Source: Treponema sp. (GTDB lineage: Bacteria; Spirochaetota; Spirochaetia; Treponematales; Breznakiellaceae). Taken from it: 5,206 nt of DNA. The stretch lies in assembly GCA_009785545.1 (NCBI GenBank), contig WQWD01000195.1:1-5206 (forward strand), in the 5' to 3' direction. Position numbers and translations under genes: made by a program. A model generated the notes under the pieces. The model ran no database searches. It had not been told where the DNA came from and was given only the letters and a program-made list of their open reading frames with translations. Shown here piece by piece: positions 1-4,576 of this stretch (within the stretch, counting starts at the first letter, position 1; the number at the start of each line of letters is the position of its first letter).

Positions 1-187
1 ATGCGGGATTAACACTTTGTAATGCCGCAGCAGCGCCGGAATTCTCTGTCCATGCAGGTACAACCTGGAAACGTGCAGGAAATCTGACTTCATTTACATC
101 ATCCAGGCTATCATCACAAGCTGACATTGTAAACCCAATTACAACAGCCAATGCGATAATCCCGAACATTTTGATTTTCTTTTTCAT
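1..187 (-). CDS. Lipoprotein of unknown function, N-terminal part (runs off left edge)
   Basis: The first 62 codons are present; the 3' end lies outside the window. The protein starts MKKKIKMFGIIALAVV: a lysine-rich N-terminus, a hydrophobic core, then a lipobox M21-S22-A23-C24. This is a type II signal peptide, so the mature protein should be a lipid-anchored envelope protein with acylated Cys24. The mature start is acidic (C-D-D-S-L-D-D). The start is well supported: AGGAGG lies at 195-200 on this strand, seven bases before the ATG. What remains after the signal (about 39 residues) shows no motif I recognise, so function is unknown. Upstream is an unusually long (about 280 bases) non-coding leader region with a promoter at 473-502 and a TC microsatellite. 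The signal peptide resembles that of the third lipoprotein at 2333-2848 (both contain FGIIAL). Confidence 0.85.
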   Translation of the reverse strand, partial: MKKKIKMFGIIALAVVIGFTMSACDDSLDDVNEVRFPARFQVVPAWTENSGAAAALQSVNPA

Positions 188-250
188 AAAAGAACCTCCT
201 AATCACGGTGTTAATGTCGCCGCCGACAAATGACAAACACATACGTGTCT

Positions 251-279
251 GTTTTACAACCCATACGGGCAGTTTTACA
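251..279. repeat. Two GTTTTACA direct repeats 21 bp apart, possible operator
   Basis: The octamer GTTTTACA occurs at 251-258 and 272-279, 21 bases start to start, about two helical turns, so a dimeric regulator could bind one face of the DNA. Between them lies CCCATACGGG, whose ends CCC and GGG are complementary. On the minus strand the pair lies at and just downstream of a weak promoter candidate (TTGGAA at 301-306, 16 bases, TACTAT at 279-284) that would read into the lipoprotein starting at 187. That position would suit repression. This is pattern-based only; no binding protein is known. Confidence 0.3.
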
Positions 280-388
280 TAGTATTGGCTCCAAAAGCGT
301 TTCCAACAAAGGCGTGAATGTTATCATGTGGGCGGAGCTACCCCTTGAAAAAAGCATTGGAATATTTGTAAAGTTTCTTCTATATAGC

Positions 389-406
389 GAGAGAGAGAGA
401 GAGAGA
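389..406. repeat. (GA)9 / (TC)9 dinucleotide microsatellite
   Basis: Nine uninterrupted GA units on the plus strand (TC on the minus strand). Tracts of this length are unusual in bacterial DNA outside contingency loci, where slipped-strand mispairing changes the unit number. The tract sits about 200 bases upstream of the lipoprotein starting at 187, inside its likely transcribed leader. On the minus strand it is followed two bases later by TATATA (381-386) and preceded by TTCAAA (408-413). The spacer between those boxes is 21 bp now and would be 17 bp with seven units. It also lies in frame in a 28-codon open frame (380-466, minus). Confidence 0.9.
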
Positions 407-424
407 ATTTGAATTCATACAGCT

Positions 425-446
425 AAAAGCACCGAAAGAGCGGTGC
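425..446 (-). terminator. Small hairpin with T-run, possible attenuator
   Basis: On the minus strand GCACCG (441-446) and CGGTGC (429-434) can pair as a 6-bp GC-rich stem with the loop CTCTTT. TTTT (425-428) follows directly, then AGCTG. This is the form of a short intrinsic terminator. It lies only about 20 bases after the predicted start of transcription from the promoter at 473-502, so it could be an early terminator or attenuator ahead of the lipoprotein gene at 187. It could also be a backup terminator for readthrough from the gene at 590-1096. The U-run is short, so efficiency is uncertain. Confidence 0.4.
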
Positions 447-472
447 CACGCAATCACTTGCCTCATACACAG

Positions 473-502
473 ATTATACCATGTTTTATGTTAAAAGCGC
501 AA
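473..502 (-). promoter_or_regulatory. Minus-strand promoter reading toward the lipoprotein at 187
   Basis: A perfect -10 hexamer TATAAT lies at 473-478 on the minus strand. A weak -35 (TTGCGC, 497-502) lies 18 bases upstream. It is placed just after the strong terminator at 543-586, as expected for the start of a new transcription unit. Predicted transcription start is about 466, leaving an untranslated leader of roughly 280 bases before the lipoprotein ATG at 187. Confidence 0.4.
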
Positions 503-542
503 TACACTGTACAGCAGGTAACTTAAATTTGCACAAAGTAAC

Positions 543-586
543 AAAAATTAAATGCGGATTTTCGCTTAAATCCGCATTTAATTTTT
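543..586. terminator. Strong intrinsic terminator, symmetric, serving the gene at 590-1096
   Basis: A perfect 19-bp inverted repeat: arms 543-561 and 568-586, with a six-base loop (TCGCTT on the plus strand). The stem core is ATGCGGAT/ATCCGCAT, flanked by A5 at one end and T5 at the other, so on either strand the hairpin ends in a T-rich stretch and could terminate in both directions. It begins three bases after the TAA of the lipoprotein gene at 590-1096, which makes it that gene's terminator. No gene reads into it from the left. Confidence 0.9.
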
Positions 587-589
587 CAA

Positions 590-1096
590 TTATTCTTCGT
601 CGTTGGCTTCCTGCCTAGTAAACGTACCGCCAAAAATACCATTAGCCATACCATCTATCGTAAAAAACACAAACTCTGTCCTTGCCGCATTTGGTGTAAG
701 GGTTACAGGAAGATCGTTGTATTCAGAGATTATACCTCTCCCCGCTTCATTCCCTTGAGTGAAAGTTCCATCAGGAATTCCATCATCTGCAGTTGTCATG
801 TTTGCCAAATAGAACTCAAAATTGCCTAAGCCACCTGAATATCCAAGCATTCCTAAAGCACGTATGTTTACCACTGCTATTCCAATAGGAAACCCTATTA
901 TGTCGCAAACAAAGGTTAAATCGGCATTAATCGTAAATGTAGTACCGCCTCTGTCGTTGTCGTTATGCCAAGTCCCAACTAACCATGAGTTATCACGCGG
1001 CTCTGGAGTGTCATCTCCGTTCTGATCACAACCAGTTACAAACAAGAGACTGGTCACGGCTAAAATAGCAATAGCCGTAAAAATGCTTTTTTTCAT
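590..1096 (-). CDS. Small lipoprotein with lipocalin-like GTW motif
   Basis: 168 residues. The N-terminus MKKSIFTAIAILAV is followed by a hydrophobic stretch and a lipobox F19-V20-T21-G22-C23, so the protein should be exported and lipidated on Cys23. After a short acidic, Pro-containing linker (24-36) comes W38-L-V-G-T-W43, then alternating polar and hydrophobic residues (TTFTINADLTFVC). This pattern resembles the first strand of small lipocalin-like barrel lipoproteins, but I cannot assign a family. Gly and Thr are frequent, and GTFT recurs at about 110-113 and 157-160, as if strands repeat; the tail is acidic. The start is supported by GAGG at 1103-1106, six bases before the ATG. It has its own consensus promoter (1150-1178) and terminator (543-586), so it is a single-gene unit divergent from the serine hydrolase gene. 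A ligand-binding or surface role is possible but unproven. Confidence 0.85.
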   Translation of the reverse strand: MKKSIFTAIAILAVTSLLFVTGCDQNGDDTPEPRDNSWLVGTWHNDNDRGGTTFTINADLTFVCDIIGFPIGIAVVNIRALGMLGYSGGLGNFEFYLANMTTADDGIPDGTFTQGNEAGRGIISEYNDLPVTLTPNAARTEFVFFTIDGMANGIFGGTFTRQEANDEE

Positions 1097-1149
1097 ATTT
1101 CACCTCAAAATAAACTTTTTGGCTTTCCATACAGAAATCCATTTTTTGT

Positions 1150-1178
1150 ATTGTAAATAGACGAGTTGACCTTGTCAA
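1150..1178 (-). promoter_or_regulatory. Sigma-70-type promoter of the lipoprotein at 590-1096
   Basis: On the minus strand, a perfect -35 TTGACA (1173-1178), a 17-base spacer and the -10 TACAAT (1150-1155; five of six). Predicted start is about 1143, giving a leader of about 47 bases that contains the GAGG ribosome-binding site. This is one of the best promoters in the window. Confidence 0.8.
1166..1178. promoter_or_regulatory. Inverted repeat TTGAC-CTT-GTCAA overlapping the -35 box
   Basis: A perfect 5-bp inverted repeat with a three-base centre covers the whole -35 box of the minus-strand promoter. It ends eight bases before the -35 candidate of the plus-strand hydrolase promoter. It could be an operator controlling one or both divergent genes. 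Half of it is forced by the -35 consensus itself, so chance is a real alternative. Confidence 0.3.
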
Positions 1179-1186
1179 TATAGTCA

Positions 1187-1215
1187 TTGAACTTTTTCTG
1201 GGTATTGTATAAAAT
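1187..1215 (+). promoter_or_regulatory. Probable promoter of the serine hydrolase gene
   Basis: TTGAAC (1187-1192), a 17-base spacer and TAAAAT (1210-1215; five of six). TATAAA in a second register at 1208-1213 would leave a 15-base spacer. The predicted start near 1222 gives a leader of about 53 bases. Confidence 0.5.
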
Positions 1216-1226
1216 ATATTTAAAAT

Positions 1227-1253
1227 CAGATAATTTGACTAATAAAATATCTG
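1227..1253 (+). other. Inverted repeat in the hydrolase leader
   Basis: CAGATA (1227-1232) and TATCTG (1248-1253) form a perfect 6-bp inverted repeat around a 15-base AT-rich loop, just after the predicted transcription start and ten bases before the GGAG ribosome-binding site. It may be an mRNA leader hairpin or an operator. The stem is AT-rich and weak. Confidence 0.25.
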
Positions 1254-1274
1254 TAAACATAAAAAGGAGTTTTT

Positions 1275-2303
1275 ATGAAAAATACTCAAAAAAGTTTTAA
1301 AATTGTAATTTGGTTGGTAGTATCAGTTTTTATTTGCTTTTCGCTGGGTTCCTGCAATGCAGAGCCAACAACGGAGCCTATTGGAGAAGAAGTTTTTGAT
1401 GATTTCTATAATAGGTTGCGAGGGACTATAGAACAATTTGGTATTTCAAGCGCTTCTGTTGCTGTTGTTCACGATGATCGACTTGTATACACAAAACATT
1501 TCGGAGAGTCTATTGATAACGACAGTCTTTTTAGAATTGCAAGCGTATCAAAATTAATTACACAGGTTGCGATTTTTTGGCTTATCGATCAAGGAGAAAT
1601 ATATCTTGATGAACAAGTTTTCGGCGAAAACGGTATTTTGGACTTCGATTTTGGTACACCTGGAAGATATGTAAACCAAGTTACTGTAAAACATTTATTG
1701 GAATACGGCTCAGGGCTGGGTTCGGGGTTAGGCTTTCCATCAATACAAGACAGGACTCAACGTGATTTAACAAATCCTCCCGGTACAAATTTTAGTTACA
1801 ATAACCTTGATTATCAGATTTTAGGTCGTATTATCGAAAAAGTCTCAGAAAGAAACGGAGAAGGCTTAACTTATGAAGACTTCTTGCTAAAGCATATTCT
1901 CTCCCCACTCGGCATCAAAAACATGATGGTTCATTCACAAAGCTCAGACGCTTCTGCTGGGTGGTCTGCAAGCGCGGCAGATTTGGCAAGATTACTTGTC
2001 AGAATAAATAACAATCCCACAAAAGAAGACATACTTTCACCCGCCGCATTTACTTTTACGCCAACTCCGCTTGCGATTACGCAGAATGGGCAAAATCTTC
2101 CTCCTTTCGCAAGTACTACATGGCAATCTCGTGGCAGCACTCAAGCTGTCGTATATAAAGTTAATGAGAAAACAGGTTTAGTGCTATTGATAAACCAAGG
2201 CTCAAATATAGGGAACACTTTTTTTATTAGGGCAGGCTTTCTGGGAAATGATCTCCGCCGCATTACCCAATGGCCGTCTAACGATCTTTTTCAAGAGCCA
2301 TAA
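1275..2303 (+). CDS. Beta-lactamase-fold serine hydrolase, lipoprotein
   Basis: 342 residues, typical of the beta-lactamase/EstB/class C PBP-like serine hydrolase family (PF00144). The signal peptide ends in L24-G25-S26-C27, so the enzyme is probably lipid-anchored and acts in the periplasm or at the cell surface. The SxxK motif is S90-V-S-K93 in FRIASVSK, with Ser90 the nucleophile. The YxN motif is Y175-N-N177 in FSYNNLDYQILGRIIE. Other family landmarks are LDE at 111-113, HLLEYGSGL (140-148) and the SAADLARLL stretch (233-241). The usual third motif (KTG or HxG) falls at about 283-288, here W-Q-S-R-G-S, where the expected Lys or His is missing; activity may be altered. Substrate cannot be told: peptidoglycan peptides, esters or D-amino-acid peptides are all known in the family. 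The start is set by GGAG at 1266-1269, five bases before the ATG. It has its own promoter. Confidence 0.92.
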   Translation: MKNTQKSFKIVIWLVVSVFICFSLGSCNAEPTTEPIGEEVFDDFYNRLRGTIEQFGISSASVAVVHDDRLVYTKHFGESIDNDSLFRIASVSKLITQVAIFWLIDQGEIYLDEQVFGENGILDFDFGTPGRYVNQVTVKHLLEYGSGLGSGLGFPSIQDRTQRDLTNPPGTNFSYNNLDYQILGRIIEKVSERNGEGLTYEDFLLKHILSPLGIKNMMVHSQSSDASAGWSASAADLARLLVRINNNPTKEDILSPAAFTFTPTPLAITQNGQNLPPFASTTWQSRGSTQAVVYKVNEKTGLVLLINQGSNIGNTFFIRAGFLGNDLRRITQWPSNDLFQEP

Positions 2304-2332
2304 ATCAAAAAAGTTTTCGAACAATTTTAACT

Positions 2333-2848
2333 TTAAGGAGCAGGGTCGTAAGTAATTTCCGGGTCGACTATAACAACATCTGTAAATAGTGATTCTACTT
2401 GTGCAGAAAACCCCGAAGATGCCAAATCTATTGTAGCGCCCCAGTTTACCGTACGAGTCTCTGCATTTAAGTTAAGAGGTGTACCTCGTGCAATAATATC
2501 GCCAGAATTTGATACTGTTTGAGGGGTTACAGTTATCCCTACATTTCTCATCCCCTGCCCTGCCCATTGCTCTCCTTCAGGTGAAAGTAGATATAAAATG
2601 ATTGAAGTATTTCCACCAAGCAAGACTTCAGCTTCAGCAATATGACCGGCAGTTGCGTCCATACCTTCTGAAATTTGCAAATAGATTTTAAATAATGGAG
2701 CTCCTCGATTATTAACCAAAGGAATATTGGTTATCTCAATTCTCCGAGTCAAAGTGGGATTGACCGTTTCAGGCTCCTCCATACAAGCAGTAAAAACAAA
2801 CAATACCAAAAGGGCAATTATCCCAAATAAAAACGATTTCTTTTGCAT
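2333..2848 (-). CDS. Lipoprotein of unknown function
   Basis: 171 residues from the chosen ATG at 2846-2848. The frame also extends upstream to an ATG at 2906-2908, but only the inner start gives a clean lipoprotein signal (MQKKSFLFGIIALLVLF, lipobox F19-T20-A21-C22) and a strong GGAGG five bases upstream. The outer start has no such site and would lie upstream of the likely promoter. The mature protein begins C-M-E-E-P-E and then shows RRIEITNIPLVN, FKIYLQIS and further short beta-type stretches with Gly/Asn/Thr turns, suggesting an all-beta fold. No catalytic motif is visible and I do not recognise the family. It is convergent with the hydrolase gene (29 bases between stops) and divergent from the barrel gene. 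It probably sits in the periplasm or on the surface. Confidence 0.82.
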   Translation of the reverse strand: MQKKSFLFGIIALLVLFVFTACMEEPETVNPTLTRRIEITNIPLVNNRGAPLFKIYLQISEGMDATAGHIAEAEVLLGGNTSIILYLLSPEGEQWAGQGMRNVGITVTPQTVSNSGDIIARGTPLNLNAETRTVNWGATIDLASSGFSAQVESLFTDVVIVDPEITYDPAP

Positions 2849-2853
2849 TTTAT

Positions 2854-2858
2854 CCTCC
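2854..2858 (-). promoter_or_regulatory. Ribosome-binding site fixing the start of the lipoprotein at 2848
   Basis: GGAGG on the minus strand, five bases before the ATG at 2846-2848. It decides the inner start over the outer ATG sixty bases upstream. Confidence 0.85.
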
Positions 2859-2864
2859 ACAAAA

Positions 2865-2893
2865 AATATACCACTACATAAAGCGATTATCAA
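2865..2893 (-). promoter_or_regulatory. Promoter of the lipoprotein at 2333-2848
   Basis: On the minus strand TTGATA (2888-2893; five of six), a 17-base spacer, then an extended -10 TGG-TATATT (2865-2870; five of six). The predicted start is about 2858, so the leader is only about ten bases and begins almost at the Shine-Dalgarno sequence. Confidence 0.7.
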
Positions 2894-2901
2894 GCATTTA
2901 A

Positions 2902-2930
2902 TTGACAAATTTCAAATTTTGTCTAATAAT
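2902..2930 (+). promoter_or_regulatory. Promoter of the outer-membrane-barrel-like gene
   Basis: Perfect -35 TTGACA (2902-2907), 17-base spacer and -10 AATAAT (2925-2930; five of six). The predicted start near 2937 gives a leader of about 15 bases, just enough for the GAGGAG site. It stands back to back with the promoter of the divergent lipoprotein; the two -35 boxes are eight bases apart. Confidence 0.75.
2904..2923. promoter_or_regulatory. Inverted repeat GACAAA-N8-TTTGTC in the barrel promoter, possible operator
   Basis: A perfect 6-bp inverted repeat with an eight-base AT-rich centre fills the core promoter between the -35 and -10 boxes. A dimeric repressor bound here would block RNA polymerase. 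A related, less perfect element lies at the same relative position in the promoter of the TetR gene downstream, so that regulator is the first candidate to bind it. Inference only. Confidence 0.35.
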
Positions 2931-2940
2931 TCAATAAAAC

Positions 2941-2946
2941 GAGGAG
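2941..2946 (+). promoter_or_regulatory. Ribosome-binding site fixing the start of the barrel gene
   Basis: GAGGAG, five bases before the ATG at 2952. With the signal peptide that begins there, it decides this start over the in-frame ATG at 2727, which lies inside the antisense lipoprotein gene. Confidence 0.9.
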
Positions 2947-2951
2947 ATAAG

Positions 2952-3722
2952 ATGAAAAACTATATTTTTATAACGATTTTGGCGACTCTTTTTGTTTCCA
3001 GGTCATTTGCGGCGGATTTTTCGCTCAGTGCTGGAGCAGGCGGTCTTTTTGGTTATAATTTTACCCGGTATTCTTTGGAAGCACAGGGAAATTTATCCGC
3101 CGGAGGACCTCCTACAAGTTCATTCCATTCTGTTCAATCAATGGACAGATTTAACTTTGGTGGTTTTATTTTTTTTGACGCCACTTATGCTGTTTTTTCG
3201 GTAATGTTTCAGAGCAAAATCAGCTCATGGGTGGAATCTGTTGATGTTACGCCTCAAAGTATGCCTTTGTATAGAATGACCGACAATAACGGGCACGGAT
3301 CGGAAATGAGCATTGGGCTTTCCCTTATGGGAAAATACCCCTTCACTGTAAATCAGCGAATTACATGGTTTCCCATGTTTGGCGTGGAATACCACTTTGC
3401 CCTGCGGCAATGGCGGCGGATTGGTGGGGTTGTCTATGATCGAACGCAAGGAGGTTTACCCGAAGACCGTGATGCAGACGGAAATCCCTACCCTCTTTCG
3501 GCATGGAATTCATTCTGGATAAATGTCGGAGCCGGTTTGGATTTTGCGCTTTCAGGGCCGATGTTTTTGCGTACCGAACTTTTGTTTGGTTTCAGGCTGC
3601 AAACCGCATACGAAACCGGCGCTCTCGAAATGACAAAATCGATGTTTAACGCCCCCGATCCCAGAATGTCAGGTTTAACCGGAGGTCCGACTTTAAGAAT
3701 CAGCTTAGGTTACAGATTTTAA
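2952..3722 (+). CDS. Putative outer-membrane beta-barrel protein
   Basis: 256 residues. The first 20 residues form a classical Sec signal peptide (MKNYIFITILATLF core, probable cleavage after S18-F19-A20, before ADFSLS), so this is exported but not lipidated. The mature protein is rich in Gly and aromatic residues and shows amphipathic strands such as FNFGGFIFFDATYAVFSVMF (68-87), MFGVEYHFAL (142-151), WINVGAGLDFAL (189-200) and FLRTELLFGFRLQT (205-218). It ends in LRISLGYRF: alternating residues and a terminal Phe, the C-terminal signal read by the BAM machinery. This fits an eight- to ten-stranded outer-membrane barrel; family and cargo are not recognised. A loop at 172-177 reads D-R-D-A-D-G, a calcium-loop-like pattern. 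It has its own promoter and a tight Shine-Dalgarno sequence. The TetR gene follows 108 bases downstream with its own promoter. A porin, adhesin or small structural barrel are all possible. Confidence 0.8.
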   Translation: MKNYIFITILATLFVSRSFAADFSLSAGAGGLFGYNFTRYSLEAQGNLSAGGPPTSSFHSVQSMDRFNFGGFIFFDATYAVFSVMFQSKISSWVESVDVTPQSMPLYRMTDNNGHGSEMSIGLSLMGKYPFTVNQRITWFPMFGVEYHFALRQWRRIGGVVYDRTQGGLPEDRDADGNPYPLSAWNSFWINVGAGLDFALSGPMFLRTELLFGFRLQTAYETGALEMTKSMFNAPDPRMSGLTGGPTLRISLGYRF

Positions 3723-3783
3723 TTAGAGTTAGCGATGTCCGAAAAGTTGGTTATTTTTCGAACAGCCTCAAGACCAATATCTT

Positions 3784-3812
3784 TTGACAGACAATCCCGT
3801 TTGTGATATTAT
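3784..3812 (+). promoter_or_regulatory. Strong promoter of the TetR-family gene
   Basis: Perfect -35 TTGACA (3784-3789), 17-base spacer and an extended -10 TGA-TATTAT (3807-3812; five of six). Predicted start is about 3819, only about 12 bases before the ATG. Within the spacer lies GACAGA-N8-TTTGTG, a relative of the inverted repeat in the barrel promoter. AATATC (3776-3781) and GATATT (3805-3810) also form a perfect inverted repeat flanking the -35 box. Either could be an autoregulatory operator. Confidence 0.75.
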
Positions 3813-3830
3813 GCAAATAAGAAGACATCA

Positions 3831-4508
3831 ATGGGAATAACAGAAAGAAGAGAACGAGAAAAAACAGAACGCCGCAGAGCGATTCTAAACTGCGCTAAAG
3901 AACTGATCTTTGAGCATGGAGTGGAGCGGATAGGCATGGAAGATATTGCGCGTAAAGCGGAACTTTCAAAAGCCACTCTTTACTTGTATTTTTCCGGCAA
4001 GGAAATTTTGTTTAGCGAAATATGCGAAGAGTCAGCGCGTGCTTTTTTGAAACAGTTCAAACCGTATTGGGAAAGCGGGCTTACAGGCATATCCGCCCTC
4101 AAGCGTTTTTGGCGTAGTTATGTGGAGCTTTTCGGGGATTCCAATGAAATCGTAATTATTTTTAATATTCGTAATTATTTAAAATCCTGGCCGAATAACG
4201 ATAATGCGCCGGACGTCAATAAACAACATAAATCACACTTTGTAGACGCAATTCTTGATTCGATGAAAACCATAATAGATCAATGCAAGGCCGAAGGAAC
4301 TTTTGATCCCGATTTAGATTCCGCTCTGGCAACCCGCCTTATACTTTCTGTTTTTTCTCTCATTTTGAGCGATGCCGTGCGTACACCTTTTGAACCTAAA
4401 AATTCCGAAGATATCATCCGCGAAATGACAATTGCCCTTCAGATCATGCTCCGAGGTTTCGCAAAAGAAGGCGTAAACCGTTCCCTGTTGGATATAACGA
4501 ACTTTTAA
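3831..4508 (+). CDS. TetR-family transcriptional regulator
   Basis: 225 residues, normal for TetR proteins. The DNA-binding domain spans about residues 12-62: helix 1 (RRAILNCAKELIFEHG), then GVERIGMEDIARKAELSKATLYLYFSGKEILF, whose second half is the classic helix-turn-helix with recognition helix around S46-F54. The N-terminal tail is very basic (ERREREKTERRR). The rest (about 65-215) is helical and should form the ligand-binding and dimer domain; it is too divergent to name an inducer. The only upstream ribosome-binding site is a weak AAGAAG (3819-3824), six bases before the ATG; in-frame extension is blocked by TGA at 3804-3806. TetR proteins usually repress themselves and a neighbour. The likeliest target here is the barrel gene just upstream, whose promoter has a similar element. 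The Maf gene follows 68 bases downstream with its own -10. Confidence 0.93.
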   Translation: MGITERREREKTERRRAILNCAKELIFEHGVERIGMEDIARKAELSKATLYLYFSGKEILFSEICEESARAFLKQFKPYWESGLTGISALKRFWRSYVELFGDSNEIVIIFNIRNYLKSWPNNDNAPDVNKQHKSHFVDAILDSMKTIIDQCKAEGTFDPDLDSALATRLILSVFSLILSDAVRTPFEPKNSEDIIREMTIALQIMLRGFAKEGVNRSLLDITNF

Positions 4509-4539
4509 CCTTTATTTTTTGAAAAAAGTGATAAACCTA

Positions 4540-4568
4540 TAGCCACTGGTCGATTTTTTTACTATAAT
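4540..4568 (+). promoter_or_regulatory. Promoter giving a leaderless maf mRNA
   Basis: A perfect TATAAT (4563-4568) lies just eight bases before the ATG at 4577, preceded by a T7 run (4554-4560). A weak -35, TAGCCA (4540-4545; four of six), is spaced 17 bases. Initiation six to nine bases after the -10 would fall on or next to the start codon, and the bases between (TCGTCCGT) hold no Shine-Dalgarno sequence. Confidence 0.55.
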
Positions 4569-4576
4569 TCGTCCGT

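Larger units (their letters stand above)
380..466 (-). other. Candidate leaderless micro-ORF (28 codons), doubtful
   Basis: An ATG at 464-466 lies six bases after a perfect TATAAT (473-478), so a transcript from that promoter would begin at or next to the start codon. The frame reads MRQVIAWHRSFGAFSC, then a short Ser-Leu run encoded by the TC repeat, and stops at TAG (380-382). It contains a 6-bp hairpin with a T-run in its first half. It has no Shine-Dalgarno sequence and resembles no known peptide. It could be a leader peptide, the truncated (off) form of a phase-variable gene, or chance. Confidence 0.15.

Noticed and set aside
211..357. 48-codon minus-strand open frame from the ATG at 355-357
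   Set aside because: No ribosome-binding site and no protein-like pattern; considered only as the possible extension of the micro-ORF in the phase-variation finding.
230..412. 60-codon plus-strand open frame ending in a Glu-Arg run made by the GA repeat
   Set aside because: No ribosome-binding site or promoter; the low-complexity end is simply the microsatellite; it lies antisense to the leader of the lipoprotein at 187.
2309..2328. AT-rich hairpin (GTT-TTCG-AAC plus A/T arms) between the two convergent stop codons
   Set aside because: Only three strong pairs and a two-base bulge; too weak to call as a terminator, though some bidirectional termination is expected here.
2849..2908. 20-residue extension of the lipoprotein gene at 2333-2848
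   Set aside because: It puts extra residues before a clean lipoprotein signal, lacks a ribosome-binding site and overlaps both promoters.
2727..2951. N-terminal extension of the barrel protein to the ATG at 2727
   Set aside because: It would overlap the lipoprotein gene antisense and hide the signal peptide; the ATG at 2952 has a strong Shine-Dalgarno and promoter.
3740..3760. CGAAAA-N9-TTTTCG inverted repeat after the barrel gene
   Set aside because: Short AT-rich stem with the T-run inside the arm rather than after it; not a convincing terminator.
3811..3840. Nine-codon frame ATG...TAA overlapping the TetR start
   Set aside because: Its ATG lies within the -10 box and so is not transcribed from that promoter.
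4511..4535. AT-only hairpin between the TetR and maf genes
   Set aside because: The stem has no GC pairs; it may be just AT-rich promoter-upstream DNA.
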